A stretch of 64,000 nucleotides of DNA, from NCBI GenBank assembly GCA_965277855.1, contig OZ255847.1:3534001-3598000 (forward strand), in the 5' to 3' direction. The DNA comes from Bog-105 sp965277855. GTDB taxonomy: Bacteria; Acidobacteriota; Terriglobia; Bryobacterales; Bryobacteraceae. Positions 55,483-62,978 of this stretch are shown here, in pieces. The stretch's first letter is position 1. Each line of letters begins with the position of its first letter. The position numbers and the translations under genes are program-made. The notes below the pieces were generated by a model. The model saw only the letters and a list, made by a program, of their open reading frames with translations, was not told the DNA's origin and did not search any database.

Positions 55483-55991
55483 AGATTTTGGTCGCGGGCA
55501 TAGGCAACATATTCGAAGGCGACGACGCGTTCGGCTGCGAAGTGGCGCGCGCGCTTGCCTCGCAAAATCTGCCCGAGAACGTGCGCGTCGTCGATTTCGG
55601 AATTCGCGGTCTCGACCTGGCTTATGCGCTGCTCGACAAGCCAGACCTCACCATTCTGCTCGATGCGACCCGGCAGGGCGGCGCGCCCGGTACCGTCTAC
55701 ACGATGGAGCCGGATCTCGCCAGTATTGCCGGTTCGGGAGACGCCACCCTGGATACCCACGGAATGGACCCCGTGCGTGTGCTTCGCATGGCTCAGGCGA
55801 TGTGTGGCGATCTGGGCGGAGATCTAGGTCGTATCTTACTGGTCGGCTGTGAACCGGCCGATCTCGGCGGCGAAGAGGGGCGCATGGGACTTACCCCGCC
55901 CGTTGCCGGCGCGGTCGATCAGGCGGCGGAAATTGTTGCGTCTTTAATTCAGAAAGAATTAGTGGAGGTTATAACATGTTCAGCAAAGTGA
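55479..55991 (+). CDS. Hydrogenase maturation protease
   Basis: 170 aa HyaD/HycI-type endopeptidase. GIGNIFEGDDAFG contains the conserved Glu and DDAFG signature, and RGLDLAYAL and DATRQGG the others; the typical late His appears as DTHGMDP. It binds nickel of the newly filled large subunit and removes the tail after H577. Its start overlaps the preceding stop (ATGA) and its end overlaps the DUF6893 ORF by 16 bp. Confidence 0.94.
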   Translation: MKILVAGIGNIFEGDDAFGCEVARALASQNLPENVRVVDFGIRGLDLAYALLDKPDLTILLDATRQGGAPGTVYTMEPDLASIAGSGDATLDTHGMDPVRVLRMAQAMCGDLGGDLGRILLVGCEPADLGGEEGRMGLTPPVAGAVDQAAEIVASLIQKELVEVITCSAK

Positions 55992-56080
55992 CGGGCAGCC
56001 TGATAATGGCTCTCGCGGTAGTGGTCGTGATGGCCGCTCTTCCAGACATAAAACGCTACATTCGGATCAGCACCATGTAA
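55976..56080 (+). CDS. 34-aa membrane peptide, DUF6893 family
   Basis: The ORF encodes 34 residues: one hydrophobic helix (MALAVVVVMAALPD) ending with the basic tail KRYIRISTM. The ALPD..RY.RI pattern fits what I remember of the DUF6893 family of tiny proteins. The RBS GGAGG at 55965-55969 is 6 bp before ATG 55976. It starts inside the protease gene and stops 12 bp before hypA, in the middle of a compact operon, so it is very likely expressed. It could recruit the hydrogenase or a maturation factor to the membrane. Confidence 0.75.
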   Translation: MFSKVTGSLIMALAVVVVMAALPDIKRYIRISTM

Positions 56081-56092
56081 CTGGGCCGCCGT

Positions 56093-56440
56093 GTGCACGA
56101 GTTGTCAATTGCGCTGAGTATCATTGAGGGCGTCGAGGAAGAGGCGTTGCGGCAAGGAAACGGACGCGTCTGTGCCGTACATCTGAAGCTCGGCCCGCTT
56201 TCCGGCGTCGTCAAAGAAGCCTTACTCTTCTCCTACGGACTCGCCTGTGAAGGCACCCCGCTAGAGGGTTCGTCTCTGCTCATCGAAGATATCCCCTTGC
56301 GGATCTACTGCTCCGGGTGCTGTAGCGAGGAGTCTCCAGTCTCACTGCAAAGACTCGAATGTCTGCGCTGCGGCTTGCCGGCTAGTAAGGTCACGCAGGG
56401 AGATCAATTGGAAGTAACCGCTCTGGAGTTGCAAGCGTGA
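56093..56440 (+). CDS. hypA: Hydrogenase nickel-incorporation protein HypA
   Basis: 115 aa with a GTG start at 56093. The nickel-binding N-terminus MHELSIALSI (H2) and the four-cysteine zinc domain CSGCCSEESPVSLQRLECLRCG are present. HypA delivers nickel to the large subunit with HypB. The 3' end overlaps the hypB start (GTGA). Confidence 0.95.
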   Translation: MHELSIALSIIEGVEEEALRQGNGRVCAVHLKLGPLSGVVKEALLFSYGLACEGTPLEGSSLLIEDIPLRIYCSGCCSEESPVSLQRLECLRCGLPASKVTQGDQLEVTALELQA

Positions 56441-57114
56441 GCCAGACGCGTCTGGTCGAAGTTCGCCAGAAAGTTCTCAATAAGAACGATGTAGCCGCGC
56501 GTCTCTTGCGCGAGCGTTTTGAAGCCGCTGGCGTCTGCGTCATTAGTCTGGTCTCGAGCCCGGGCTCCGGCAAAACGGCATTCCTTGAGCGCATTCTCAC
56601 TTCCCTTCAGCCGGAATATAAGGTGGCCGCGCTGGTTGGCGATCTCGCCACTGAGAACGATGCGCTTCGTCTCGCGCGCAGCCGCGCTCCGGTCAAGCAG
56701 ATCTCGACCGGAACCATCTGCCACCTGGACGCCGCCATGGTCACTACTGCGCTCGACGAATGGAAACTCGATGAATTCGATTTCCTGTTCATCGAGAATG
56801 TCGGCAATTTGGTCTGCCCATCGAGCTATGACCTTGGTGAGAAATCGCGCCTGGTGCTGCTTTCGGTCACCGAAGGCGAAGATAAGCCGCTCAAATATCC
56901 GACCATCTTTCACACTGCCGATATCGCCGTCATTACCAAGCTGGATTTAGCCGAAGCGGTAGAATTCTCCCGCGAACTGGCCAATCGGAATATCCAGTCA
57001 GTCCGCCCTGGAATGCCAGTCTTCGAAGTGTCTTCCAAGTCGGGAGCAGGCATGGACGTGGTTCTCGAATGGATTAAGAAACAGACCCATCCCAGTCCGC
57101 AATTCCAAATCTGA
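56437..57114 (+). CDS. hypB: Hydrogenase nickel-incorporation GTPase HypB
   Basis: 225 aa, GTG start at 56437. P-loop SSPGSGKT near 42, GDLATENDA, the metal site at the GTPase dimer interface (TGTICHLDAAMV), NVGNLVCP and TKLDLAEAVE. It lacks the histidine-rich N-terminal stretch seen in some HypB, so it is probably a nickel chaperone without a nickel store. The last four codons and the TGA (57112) lie inside a short dispersed repeat shared with 23178-23222. Confidence 0.96.
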   Translation: MSQTRLVEVRQKVLNKNDVAARLLRERFEAAGVCVISLVSSPGSGKTAFLERILTSLQPEYKVAALVGDLATENDALRLARSRAPVKQISTGTICHLDAAMVTTALDEWKLDEFDFLFIENVGNLVCPSSYDLGEKSRLVLLSVTEGEDKPLKYPTIFHTADIAVITKLDLAEAVEFSRELANRNIQSVRPGMPVFEVSSKSGAGMDVVLEWIKKQTHPSPQFQI

Positions 57115-57142
57115 GCCGGAAGCGTAAGCGCCCCGATCCCAA
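57098..57142. repeat. Short dispersed repeat, copy 2
   Basis: Core at 57113-57139 differs at one base from that at 23192-23218, and the bases to its left (AATTCCAAATCTGAGCC versus AATCCCGAATCCGAGCC) are also similar. The hypB stop codon is inside this copy, so the final FQI residues probably derive from the repeat. Confidence 0.7.
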
Positions 57143-57157
57143 ACTCCCCTATCTAAG

Positions 57158-58894
57158 CTAACGCCGCACCACCAACGAACTAAGCTTATTCAAATGCAAA
57201 GTCCACCCGCCGGGCACGACAGAAAGATAATTCCCGTCGTTCACCTCGCTGGCCTTCTCGAGCACTCCTTTGTAAGTTCCCGCCGCCAATCCCAACCGCC
57301 CTTTCAAAGTCACTGTCTTCTCATCGCCTCGATTCACTGCCACTAACACCACCTCGCCGCGATAGACCCGTTCAAACATCAAAATATCGTGGTCCGCATA
57401 CGTCGTCAGATATTGACCCTGCCAGATCGCAGGGCTCTTCTTTCGTAAGTTGGCGAGGGTACTAATAATCTGGAAGGCCGGGGTCGTCTCGTCCCACTTA
57501 TTTAAACCGGGGCGATTATAGGGATCGTCGTCCCCGGAATTTACATCTCCAGGGGGCGGAGTCGCGTTGTCGTTGTAATACGCCAGGTATTGCTCATCGC
57601 CGTAGTAAATGATCGGGATCCCGCGAACCGTCATCAGCAGCACAGTGCCTAAATCCATCCTCTGCTGACGCTCGGTCTCATCGGTCAGCCCTAACTTCTG
57701 TAAGCGCACCAGAGTTCGAATCTGGTCGTGGTTATCGAGAAACGTCCCTTGCCATGTATCTCTTCCTTGAAACGCCTGCACTCGTTCATGCAGCATGTTA
57801 TCGAGGCCAAATGCGTCGAGCTTCTGGGTCGCATCCTCGTAATCCCCACCTATGAATTGATTCAGCGCGAACGACAGCTGAAAATCGAGTATGTTTGTTC
57901 CGTAAAGTTTGTAGTTGTTGGCGAATCGCAGCGACTTCGCGTCCCCTGCGCCACCGTTCGACCATTCGCCTACAAAATAAGGTGAAGGGCGGTTCAAGGA
58001 CGCGAGATGGTCCCGCATGGTTCGCGTAAAGTTGGCAATGAATTCCGGGAATGGGAATTTCACGGCGTCCAGCCGGTAATCGTCCACCCCGTTATCGATC
58101 CATGTCTTGCCCGCGCCCAGTAAGTACTCCGCCATCGCCGGATCGCGCTGATTGTAACCGCTCAAATCCGCCAACAGGCAGTGATGCAGCTGCCAGTAAC
58201 TCCAGTTATAATCGGCCAGGCTTTTAGCATCGATACAGCGCTGGTCGTCCTGGTTATGTTTGTAATAGCGTAGTCCGCTTGCCGGATCGTAGTCATCCTC
58301 GTAGCTTTTGATGAACACTTTGTCGGCCGCTTCCGTCTCGAATAACTTGCCGTTGACATGGTTATCGTTCGGATTCGAGTGGTTCAGAGTAATGTCCTGG
58401 ATATAGCGCATTCCTTTGGAGTGCAACGCGCTGCTCAATTGGTTCACGTCACTCCAGGATCCGAAATGCTCGTTCACGCGATAGTAATTCTGAATCCAAT
58501 AGCCGTGATATCCCGTGCCATAGCCTGTTCCGGGGGCATAGGCTCTCACGTTCTCCATCAGGGGCGTCACCCAGAGGGCGGACACGCCCAGATTGTTCAG
58601 GTAATCCATCTTTTGAAGGATGCCCTGAATGTCGCCTCCCCAATATCTGCGAAACTCATCGTTCTGAGTGCACGTTTCAACGAAGCAGTTACGTGAGTTT
58701 GTCGCAAAAGGGTGTTCGGGATCTACGTAAGGCGCGTAAGGCTGGTGTGGATTAAACCGGTCGGCCATTAGGAAATAAATCGTTCGCGACCGGTAGTCCT
58801 CTGCCGCTGGCCGGGCGGCGTCTGGCTGCTGTCCGCATGCCTGAAAACCCGGCCAGCAGACGGCAAGCAGCAGGGGTAAAAATCGTAATCTCAT
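57158..58894 (-). CDS. Secreted alpha-amylase family (GH13) lipoprotein
   Basis: 578 aa from ATG 58894, giving a lipoprotein signal (LLLAVCWPGFQACGQQ, lipobox FQAC). All four GH13 regions are present: DITLNH (I), DDYRLDAVKF (II; nucleophile Asp), FVGEWSNGG (III; Glu acid) and FLDNHDQ (IV). The pattern SRTIYFLMADRFNPH and GGDIQGILQKMDYLNNLGV is like cyclomaltodextrin glucanotransferase/maltogenic relatives. It would degrade starch-type glucans at the cell surface. Convergent with hypB. Confidence 0.93.
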   Translation of the reverse strand: MRLRFLPLLLAVCWPGFQACGQQPDAARPAAEDYRSRTIYFLMADRFNPHQPYAPYVDPEHPFATNSRNCFVETCTQNDEFRRYWGGDIQGILQKMDYLNNLGVSALWVTPLMENVRAYAPGTGYGTGYHGYWIQNYYRVNEHFGSWSDVNQLSSALHSKGMRYIQDITLNHSNPNDNHVNGKLFETEAADKVFIKSYEDDYDPASGLRYYKHNQDDQRCIDAKSLADYNWSYWQLHHCLLADLSGYNQRDPAMAEYLLGAGKTWIDNGVDDYRLDAVKFPFPEFIANFTRTMRDHLASLNRPSPYFVGEWSNGGAGDAKSLRFANNYKLYGTNILDFQLSFALNQFIGGDYEDATQKLDAFGLDNMLHERVQAFQGRDTWQGTFLDNHDQIRTLVRLQKLGLTDETERQQRMDLGTVLLMTVRGIPIIYYGDEQYLAYYNDNATPPPGDVNSGDDDPYNRPGLNKWDETTPAFQIISTLANLRKKSPAIWQGQYLTTYADHDILMFERVYRGEVVLVAVNRGDEKTVTLKGRLGLAAGTYKGVLEKASEVNDGNYLSVVPGGWTLHLNKLSSLVVRR

Positions 58895-58922
58895 GAAGGG
58901 CTTCAACCTCGTAAAATTTGCG

Positions 58923-59648
58923 TCAATTCGACTCTTCTGTCCACCCATGCGCTTTCAGCGTCCTGGTGATTTCTTTGGCGATCGCTTTCGCCATGCGATT
59001 CGCGTCGCCTTCCGCGCCTTGCTTCATCTCGGTTATGCCGCCGGCCGTTGCCGCGACTTCAGGAGCAGCTCCCGCACCCATCGTTTCCGCCGCACCCGGT
59101 TTCCGCGAGCTCTGCGACTTTGCAGTAAATTCGGTCAGCATCACGTTATCCGCCGGCTTCTTGAGATAGCATTCCACATGTGTCTCTACGGACGAGGCGC
59201 CTGCCCCGAGACCGATCGCCATCCGCTTCGCCCGGTTTCCTTCGTCCATCACCAGAAAATCCCCTTGCACCGCCAGGCTGTTATCGGGCGCCGGCTCGCC
59301 TGAAGCGCCTTTGCTCACCGGCAACCCGGTCTTCTGCAGGTCCTTAATCAACGAATCGGAAAAGCCATCCACAATCTTATGCGCCAGCTTTGCCTTCTCG
59401 TCATCCTGCGCTCCGCTCACTCGCATGCGAACGCGGTTTAGCCTGCCCTGGTTTAGCTGCACCTCGTCGTCATTGGCCGCGAAGCTGTACACGACGATAG
59501 ACGTTGGTCTAGTCAATGCCTCGCTGCCGGAGTAGGAGCGAATCGGTTTGATCTCTACGCGTCCCGTTCCCGGCATCTGCGCACTGCCGAAAGACGCGAA
59601 AGCCAGGCAACTTACAAGTAAAGCGAGATGCTGTCTGCGATAAATCAT
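58923..59648 (-). CDS. DUF4410 domain secreted protein
   Basis: 241 aa with a signal peptide (ALLVSCLAFASFGSAQ). The mature part has the DUF4410 pattern: SIVVYSFAANDDEV, AHKIVDGFSDSLIKDLQKTGLPVS, LAVQGDFLVMDEGNRAKRMAIGLGAGASSVETHVECYL. Proteins of this type are outer-membrane-associated, with unknown activity. It is 28 bp upstream of the amylase gene and downstream of the next gene, all on the minus strand. Confidence 0.85.
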   Translation of the reverse strand: MIYRRQHLALLVSCLAFASFGSAQMPGTGRVEIKPIRSYSGSEALTRPTSIVVYSFAANDDEVQLNQGRLNRVRMRVSGAQDDEKAKLAHKIVDGFSDSLIKDLQKTGLPVSKGASGEPAPDNSLAVQGDFLVMDEGNRAKRMAIGLGAGASSVETHVECYLKKPADNVMLTEFTAKSQSSRKPGAAETMGAGAAPEVAATAGGITEMKQGAEGDANRMAKAIAKEITRTLKAHGWTEESN

Positions 59649-59659
59649 GTCATTCGTCG

Positions 59660-60331
59660 CTAACGTCGCGCCGAAGCGCTCTGCCGTACAAAATCGTACG
59701 AGTCCACATTCACCACGAGACCCTTTTGTGGAACCGATACCCTCATGTTCTTCATCACATTCGGACCGTCGGGTACGGGCGAATAATCCTGCGCGATCGT
59801 CATAGGGCCGCCCTCATAAGTCGTCCTAATATCGAGGTGACTCGCCAGATGCGTCGCCGAATTCACCAGCATGGTCATCGAATCCGTCGACTGAATCAGA
59901 TTGCGGGCCTCCAGCCGTGTCATCCCGCCGGGTCCGGGCGAGATCTCCGCCTTCTTTACGGCCGCCATCATCTGTTGCGGCTTGTTATAGCTGCCGGCCA
60001 GCTCCATAATGTCCTTCACGTTCTCCTTGACGCCCGCCGCCACTCTCCCCCGTATCCCGCCCATCTGCTTCTGTTGCGGCGCGGAAATCGTCGTTCGCTG
60101 CATCTGGCCGCTCGAATCGAAACGGACCTGGTCCACCATGGGTTCGGACGGAGTTCCCTTCCGGATCACCGTCACTCGCTGCTTCCACTCGTATTGCACC
60201 ATCTGCTTCACGTTCATGCCCATTGCCAGCAGAATGATGCGGCTGTTGGCGATTTCGGCCAGCAGAGGCGTAATCGAGATGACCGCGCCAACCGCGAAAA
60301 GTGACGCTACTCTTTTGCCTGGTGTTTTCAT
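59660..60331 (-). CDS. Hypothetical secreted protein
   Basis: 223 aa with a signal peptide (RVASLFAVGAVISITPLLA). The sequence has VKQMVQYEWKQRVTVIRKGTPSEPMVDQVRFDSSGQMQRTTI and then a helical region; the opening, with Met-Val-Gln-Tyr-Glu-Trp-Lys-type residues, recalls outer-membrane lipoprotein-sorting domains but I cannot confirm a family. The gap to DUF4410 is 11 bp, so the two form an operon. Divergent from tolC with 116 bp between starts. Confidence 0.7.
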   Translation of the reverse strand: MKTPGKRVASLFAVGAVISITPLLAEIANSRIILLAMGMNVKQMVQYEWKQRVTVIRKGTPSEPMVDQVRFDSSGQMQRTTISAPQQKQMGGIRGRVAAGVKENVKDIMELAGSYNKPQQMMAAVKKAEISPGPGGMTRLEARNLIQSTDSMTMLVNSATHLASHLDIRTTYEGGPMTIAQDYSPVPDGPNVMKNMRVSVPQKGLVVNVDSYDFVRQSASARR

Positions 60332-60374
60332 TAGGGAACTTAGCCTGAGTTACAGAGTGGCAGGGTTCCCGGCA

Positions 60375-60399
60375 TGTCATAAGTGTCATACCGTATGAT
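60375..60399 (+). promoter_or_regulatory. Putative operator/promoter of the efflux operon
   Basis: TGTCATA is repeated at 60375 and 60384 (9-bp phase), and TCATA-CCG-TATGA forms an inverted repeat at 60386-60398. TATGAT (60394-60399) is a good -10 box about 49 bp before the tolC ATG. This would suit control of an efflux operon by a TetR- or MerR-type regulator, but no such gene adjoins it here. Confidence 0.4.
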
Positions 60400-60447
60400 G
60401 CTTCCGTTCTTCGTCAGCCCAACGAAATACTAAAACAATCGAATGAG

Positions 60448-61794
60448 ATGCGCAGATCGACCTTCGCCAGAGCCGGAAAAACCGCAGTCATCTTGGCCTT
60501 TCTGATATCCGGGTCCCGTCTCAGCGCGCAGGAACTCGCACTCGATCAAGCCGTCCAAATCGCTCTTCAGCACAACATCGAGATCTCGAACACGATCCTC
60601 GACGTATCAAAGACGAAAGACCGGTCGGCCGCCTTCCGTACTACGCTGTTTCCTAAGTTATCCCTCTACATGCTTGGTTCCTATCAATTGAGTTCCGTCA
60701 ATATAACCGTTCCGCAGGGGACATTAGGAACCTACCCGGTTATCGGGCCGCTGCCCGGGCATGATATCCACTACGACACGCCCATGCAGCCCACTGGCTT
60801 CTTCGTGGGCCGCATTTCCCAACCCTTGTCAGCGATCTATCGAACCCGGCTCAACTTGAAGGTGCTGGATTTCTCTACCCAGCTGGCCCGGCAAAAGCTG
60901 CGCTCGAAGCGCCAGGACACCGTGCGTAATGTTAAACAGCTTTACTACAACATCGAACAGATTCAGAGTTCGCTAGTGGCAGCGCGTGAAACCGTCCAAC
61001 TTTATAAGGAAGTTGAGCGTGTTACCAGTGACTATGTCCTGAAGCAGACGGCTCTCGAATCGCAACTGCTGCAAGCTCAAGCTAACCTGGCCGATGCCGA
61101 GCAATCCGAGCTGAGCCTTGCGAATCAGCAAGCCGATTTGAAGGAACAGCTCAACGACCTGCTGGGCCGCGATGTCCTGACCGAGTTCGGCGTTACCGAA
61201 ATCAGCCGCGCCCGCCCAGCTAGTTTCGATCTGGTCGCGGCTCGACGCCAGGCGCTCAAACAACGCCCGGAAGTTCAACAGGCGGCGCTCAAAACCCTGC
61301 AATCGCAACAGGAGGTTCGGGCCAAACGCGCCGAATATATCCCCGATATCTCCGCCGAATTCAACTCGATTACGCTCCTGAACTTCAATTCGTTTCTGCC
61401 CGGCGGAAGTTATAGCGTCGGTGTAAGTCTCTCCTGGGAGCCCTTTGACTGGGGCCGTAAACGAAACGAGCTGGCCGAAAAACGCAGCACCGTCTCGCAG
61501 GACAAGAACACGCAAACCGCGACGGAACGAAAAGTCATCATGGAGATCGACTCCAAATACCGTCAGATCCAGCAGTCCTGGTCGCAGTTGAGCGCTGCCA
61601 ATCTCACGCAGCGCGCGGCCGCAGAGAACCTGCGTGTAGGCAAGAACCAGTTTGAAGTGCACGCGGCTCTTTTGCAGGTAGTCTTCCAGGCTCAAACTAC
61701 ACTCGCTCAGGCAAACTCCGGTTACTATCACGCTCTGGTGGATTACTGGACCGCCCAGGCCGATTTCGAACATGCACTAGGAGACGATCAATGA
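60448..61794 (+). CDS. TolC-family outer membrane efflux protein
   Basis: 448 aa with a signal peptide (TAVILAFLISGSRLSAQ) and the two OEP repeats: ALDQAVQIALQHN and, in the second half, the coiled-coil helices (LLQAQANLADAEQSELSLANQQADLKEQL and the final helix with LANSGYYHALVDYWTAQADFEHALG). It forms the outer-membrane channel of the tripartite pump encoded by the next two genes. ATGA overlap with the adaptor gene. Confidence 0.93.
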   Translation: MRRSTFARAGKTAVILAFLISGSRLSAQELALDQAVQIALQHNIEISNTILDVSKTKDRSAAFRTTLFPKLSLYMLGSYQLSSVNITVPQGTLGTYPVIGPLPGHDIHYDTPMQPTGFFVGRISQPLSAIYRTRLNLKVLDFSTQLARQKLRSKRQDTVRNVKQLYYNIEQIQSSLVAARETVQLYKEVERVTSDYVLKQTALESQLLQAQANLADAEQSELSLANQQADLKEQLNDLLGRDVLTEFGVTEISRARPASFDLVAARRQALKQRPEVQQAALKTLQSQQEVRAKRAEYIPDISAEFNSITLLNFNSFLPGGSYSVGVSLSWEPFDWGRKRNELAEKRSTVSQDKNTQTATERKVIMEIDSKYRQIQQSWSQLSAANLTQRAAAENLRVGKNQFEVHAALLQVVFQAQTTLAQANSGYYHALVDYWTAQADFEHALGDDQ

Positions 61795-62978
61795 AGTCCC
61801 GCTCGATCCCTCTGGCCGTGGCCATCCTTCTCTCCTCGTGTACCCGGCAGCAGCCCGCACTCGAGAAGAACGTAACTCCAGTCCGCCTCACCACCGCCGA
61901 ATCTTTCTCACCCACCCGAGGCCAGCGCTATTCCGCCTCCATCCTGCCCAACCGCCAGGTAAACCTCGCTTTCAAAGTAAATGGATTTGTCGAATCTCTC
62001 TATCAAGTCAGGGGAGCGGACGGACGGACGCGCAGCGCCGATATCGGCGATGTGGTGAAACAAGGAACGACCCTCGCCCGGGTCCGCACGCAGGATTACC
62101 AGTTCCAGGTCTCGCAGGTGCAGGGGCAAGTGCAGCAGGCCCGCGATTCCGAGCAGACCGCGGCCGCGCAACTGGCCCAGGCGCAAGCTTCGGCAGCCAA
62201 AGCCGAGCAGGACTTCGAACGCGCCGATGCACTCTACAAAAAGACCTCGCTCACCAAATCCGATTACGATGCAGCTAAAGCGAACCGCGATGCCACCCGC
62301 GCCCAAGTTGAAGCAGCAAGTTCTCAGCAGCAGGCAGGAGCAGGAGCGCTTCACAGTTCGCAAGCAATGTTGGGCAGCGCCAACCTCGGTCTACACGACA
62401 CCTCGCTCACCGCTCCCTTTTCCGGTGTCGTCATTCAACGATCGATTGAACTTGGCTCGCTGGCCGGTCCGAGCCTAGTCGCATTCGTACTGGCCGACGT
62501 CTCGTCCGTCAAAGCGACATTCGGCGTTTCCGACATCGCTGTCTCCCGCTTGAAAAAAGGCGAGAAGCTGGTCACCTACTCGGAAGCCTTTCCCAACAAG
62601 CAATTCCAGGGCTTCGTCAGCGCCGTCGCGGCGGTCGCCGATTCGAGTACGCGCTCCTTCCAGGTCGAAGTAACCATTCCCAACCGAAACGGCCTTCTCA
62701 AACCCGGCATGATCGCCTCGCTCGATGCGGGCAACTCACCCGCCGCTGCACGACCCCTCACCGTCGTTCCGCTCAACGCGATCGTGAGCGCGGGAAGCGA
62801 ATCGAGTCAATTTGCAGTGATGGCGGTTATAAGTGGAGTAGCTCACCGCACGCCAGTTACTCTCGGTTCGACTTATAGAGACCGCATCGCTGTCACGGGC
62901 ATCGACGCCGGGCAAAAGATTGTCAGCTCGGGCGCAAGTTTCATTTCCGATGGCGAATCCGTCACGGTGATTCCATGA
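61791..62978 (+). CDS. RND efflux periplasmic adaptor (membrane fusion protein)
   Basis: 395 aa lipoprotein (LLSSCTRQQPAL, lipobox around LSSC). HlyD/MdtA-type order: first lipoyl half (ANLAFKVNGFVES-like), a long coiled hairpin (QQARDSEQTAAAQLAQAQASAAKAEQDFERADALYKKTSLTKSDYDAAKANRDATRAQVEAA), second lipoyl half (TSLTAPFSGVVIQRSIELGSLAGPS) and the barrel/membrane-proximal domain (PLTVVPLNAIVS). Overlaps both neighbours by 4 bp, a true operon. Confidence 0.95.
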   Translation: MKSRSIPLAVAILLSSCTRQQPALEKNVTPVRLTTAESFSPTRGQRYSASILPNRQVNLAFKVNGFVESLYQVRGADGRTRSADIGDVVKQGTTLARVRTQDYQFQVSQVQGQVQQARDSEQTAAAQLAQAQASAAKAEQDFERADALYKKTSLTKSDYDAAKANRDATRAQVEAASSQQQAGAGALHSSQAMLGSANLGLHDTSLTAPFSGVVIQRSIELGSLAGPSLVAFVLADVSSVKATFGVSDIAVSRLKKGEKLVTYSEAFPNKQFQGFVSAVAAVADSSTRSFQVEVTIPNRNGLLKPGMIASLDAGNSPAAARPLTVVPLNAIVSAGSESSQFAVMAVISGVAHRTPVTLGSTYRDRIAVTGIDAGQKIVSSGASFISDGESVTVIP

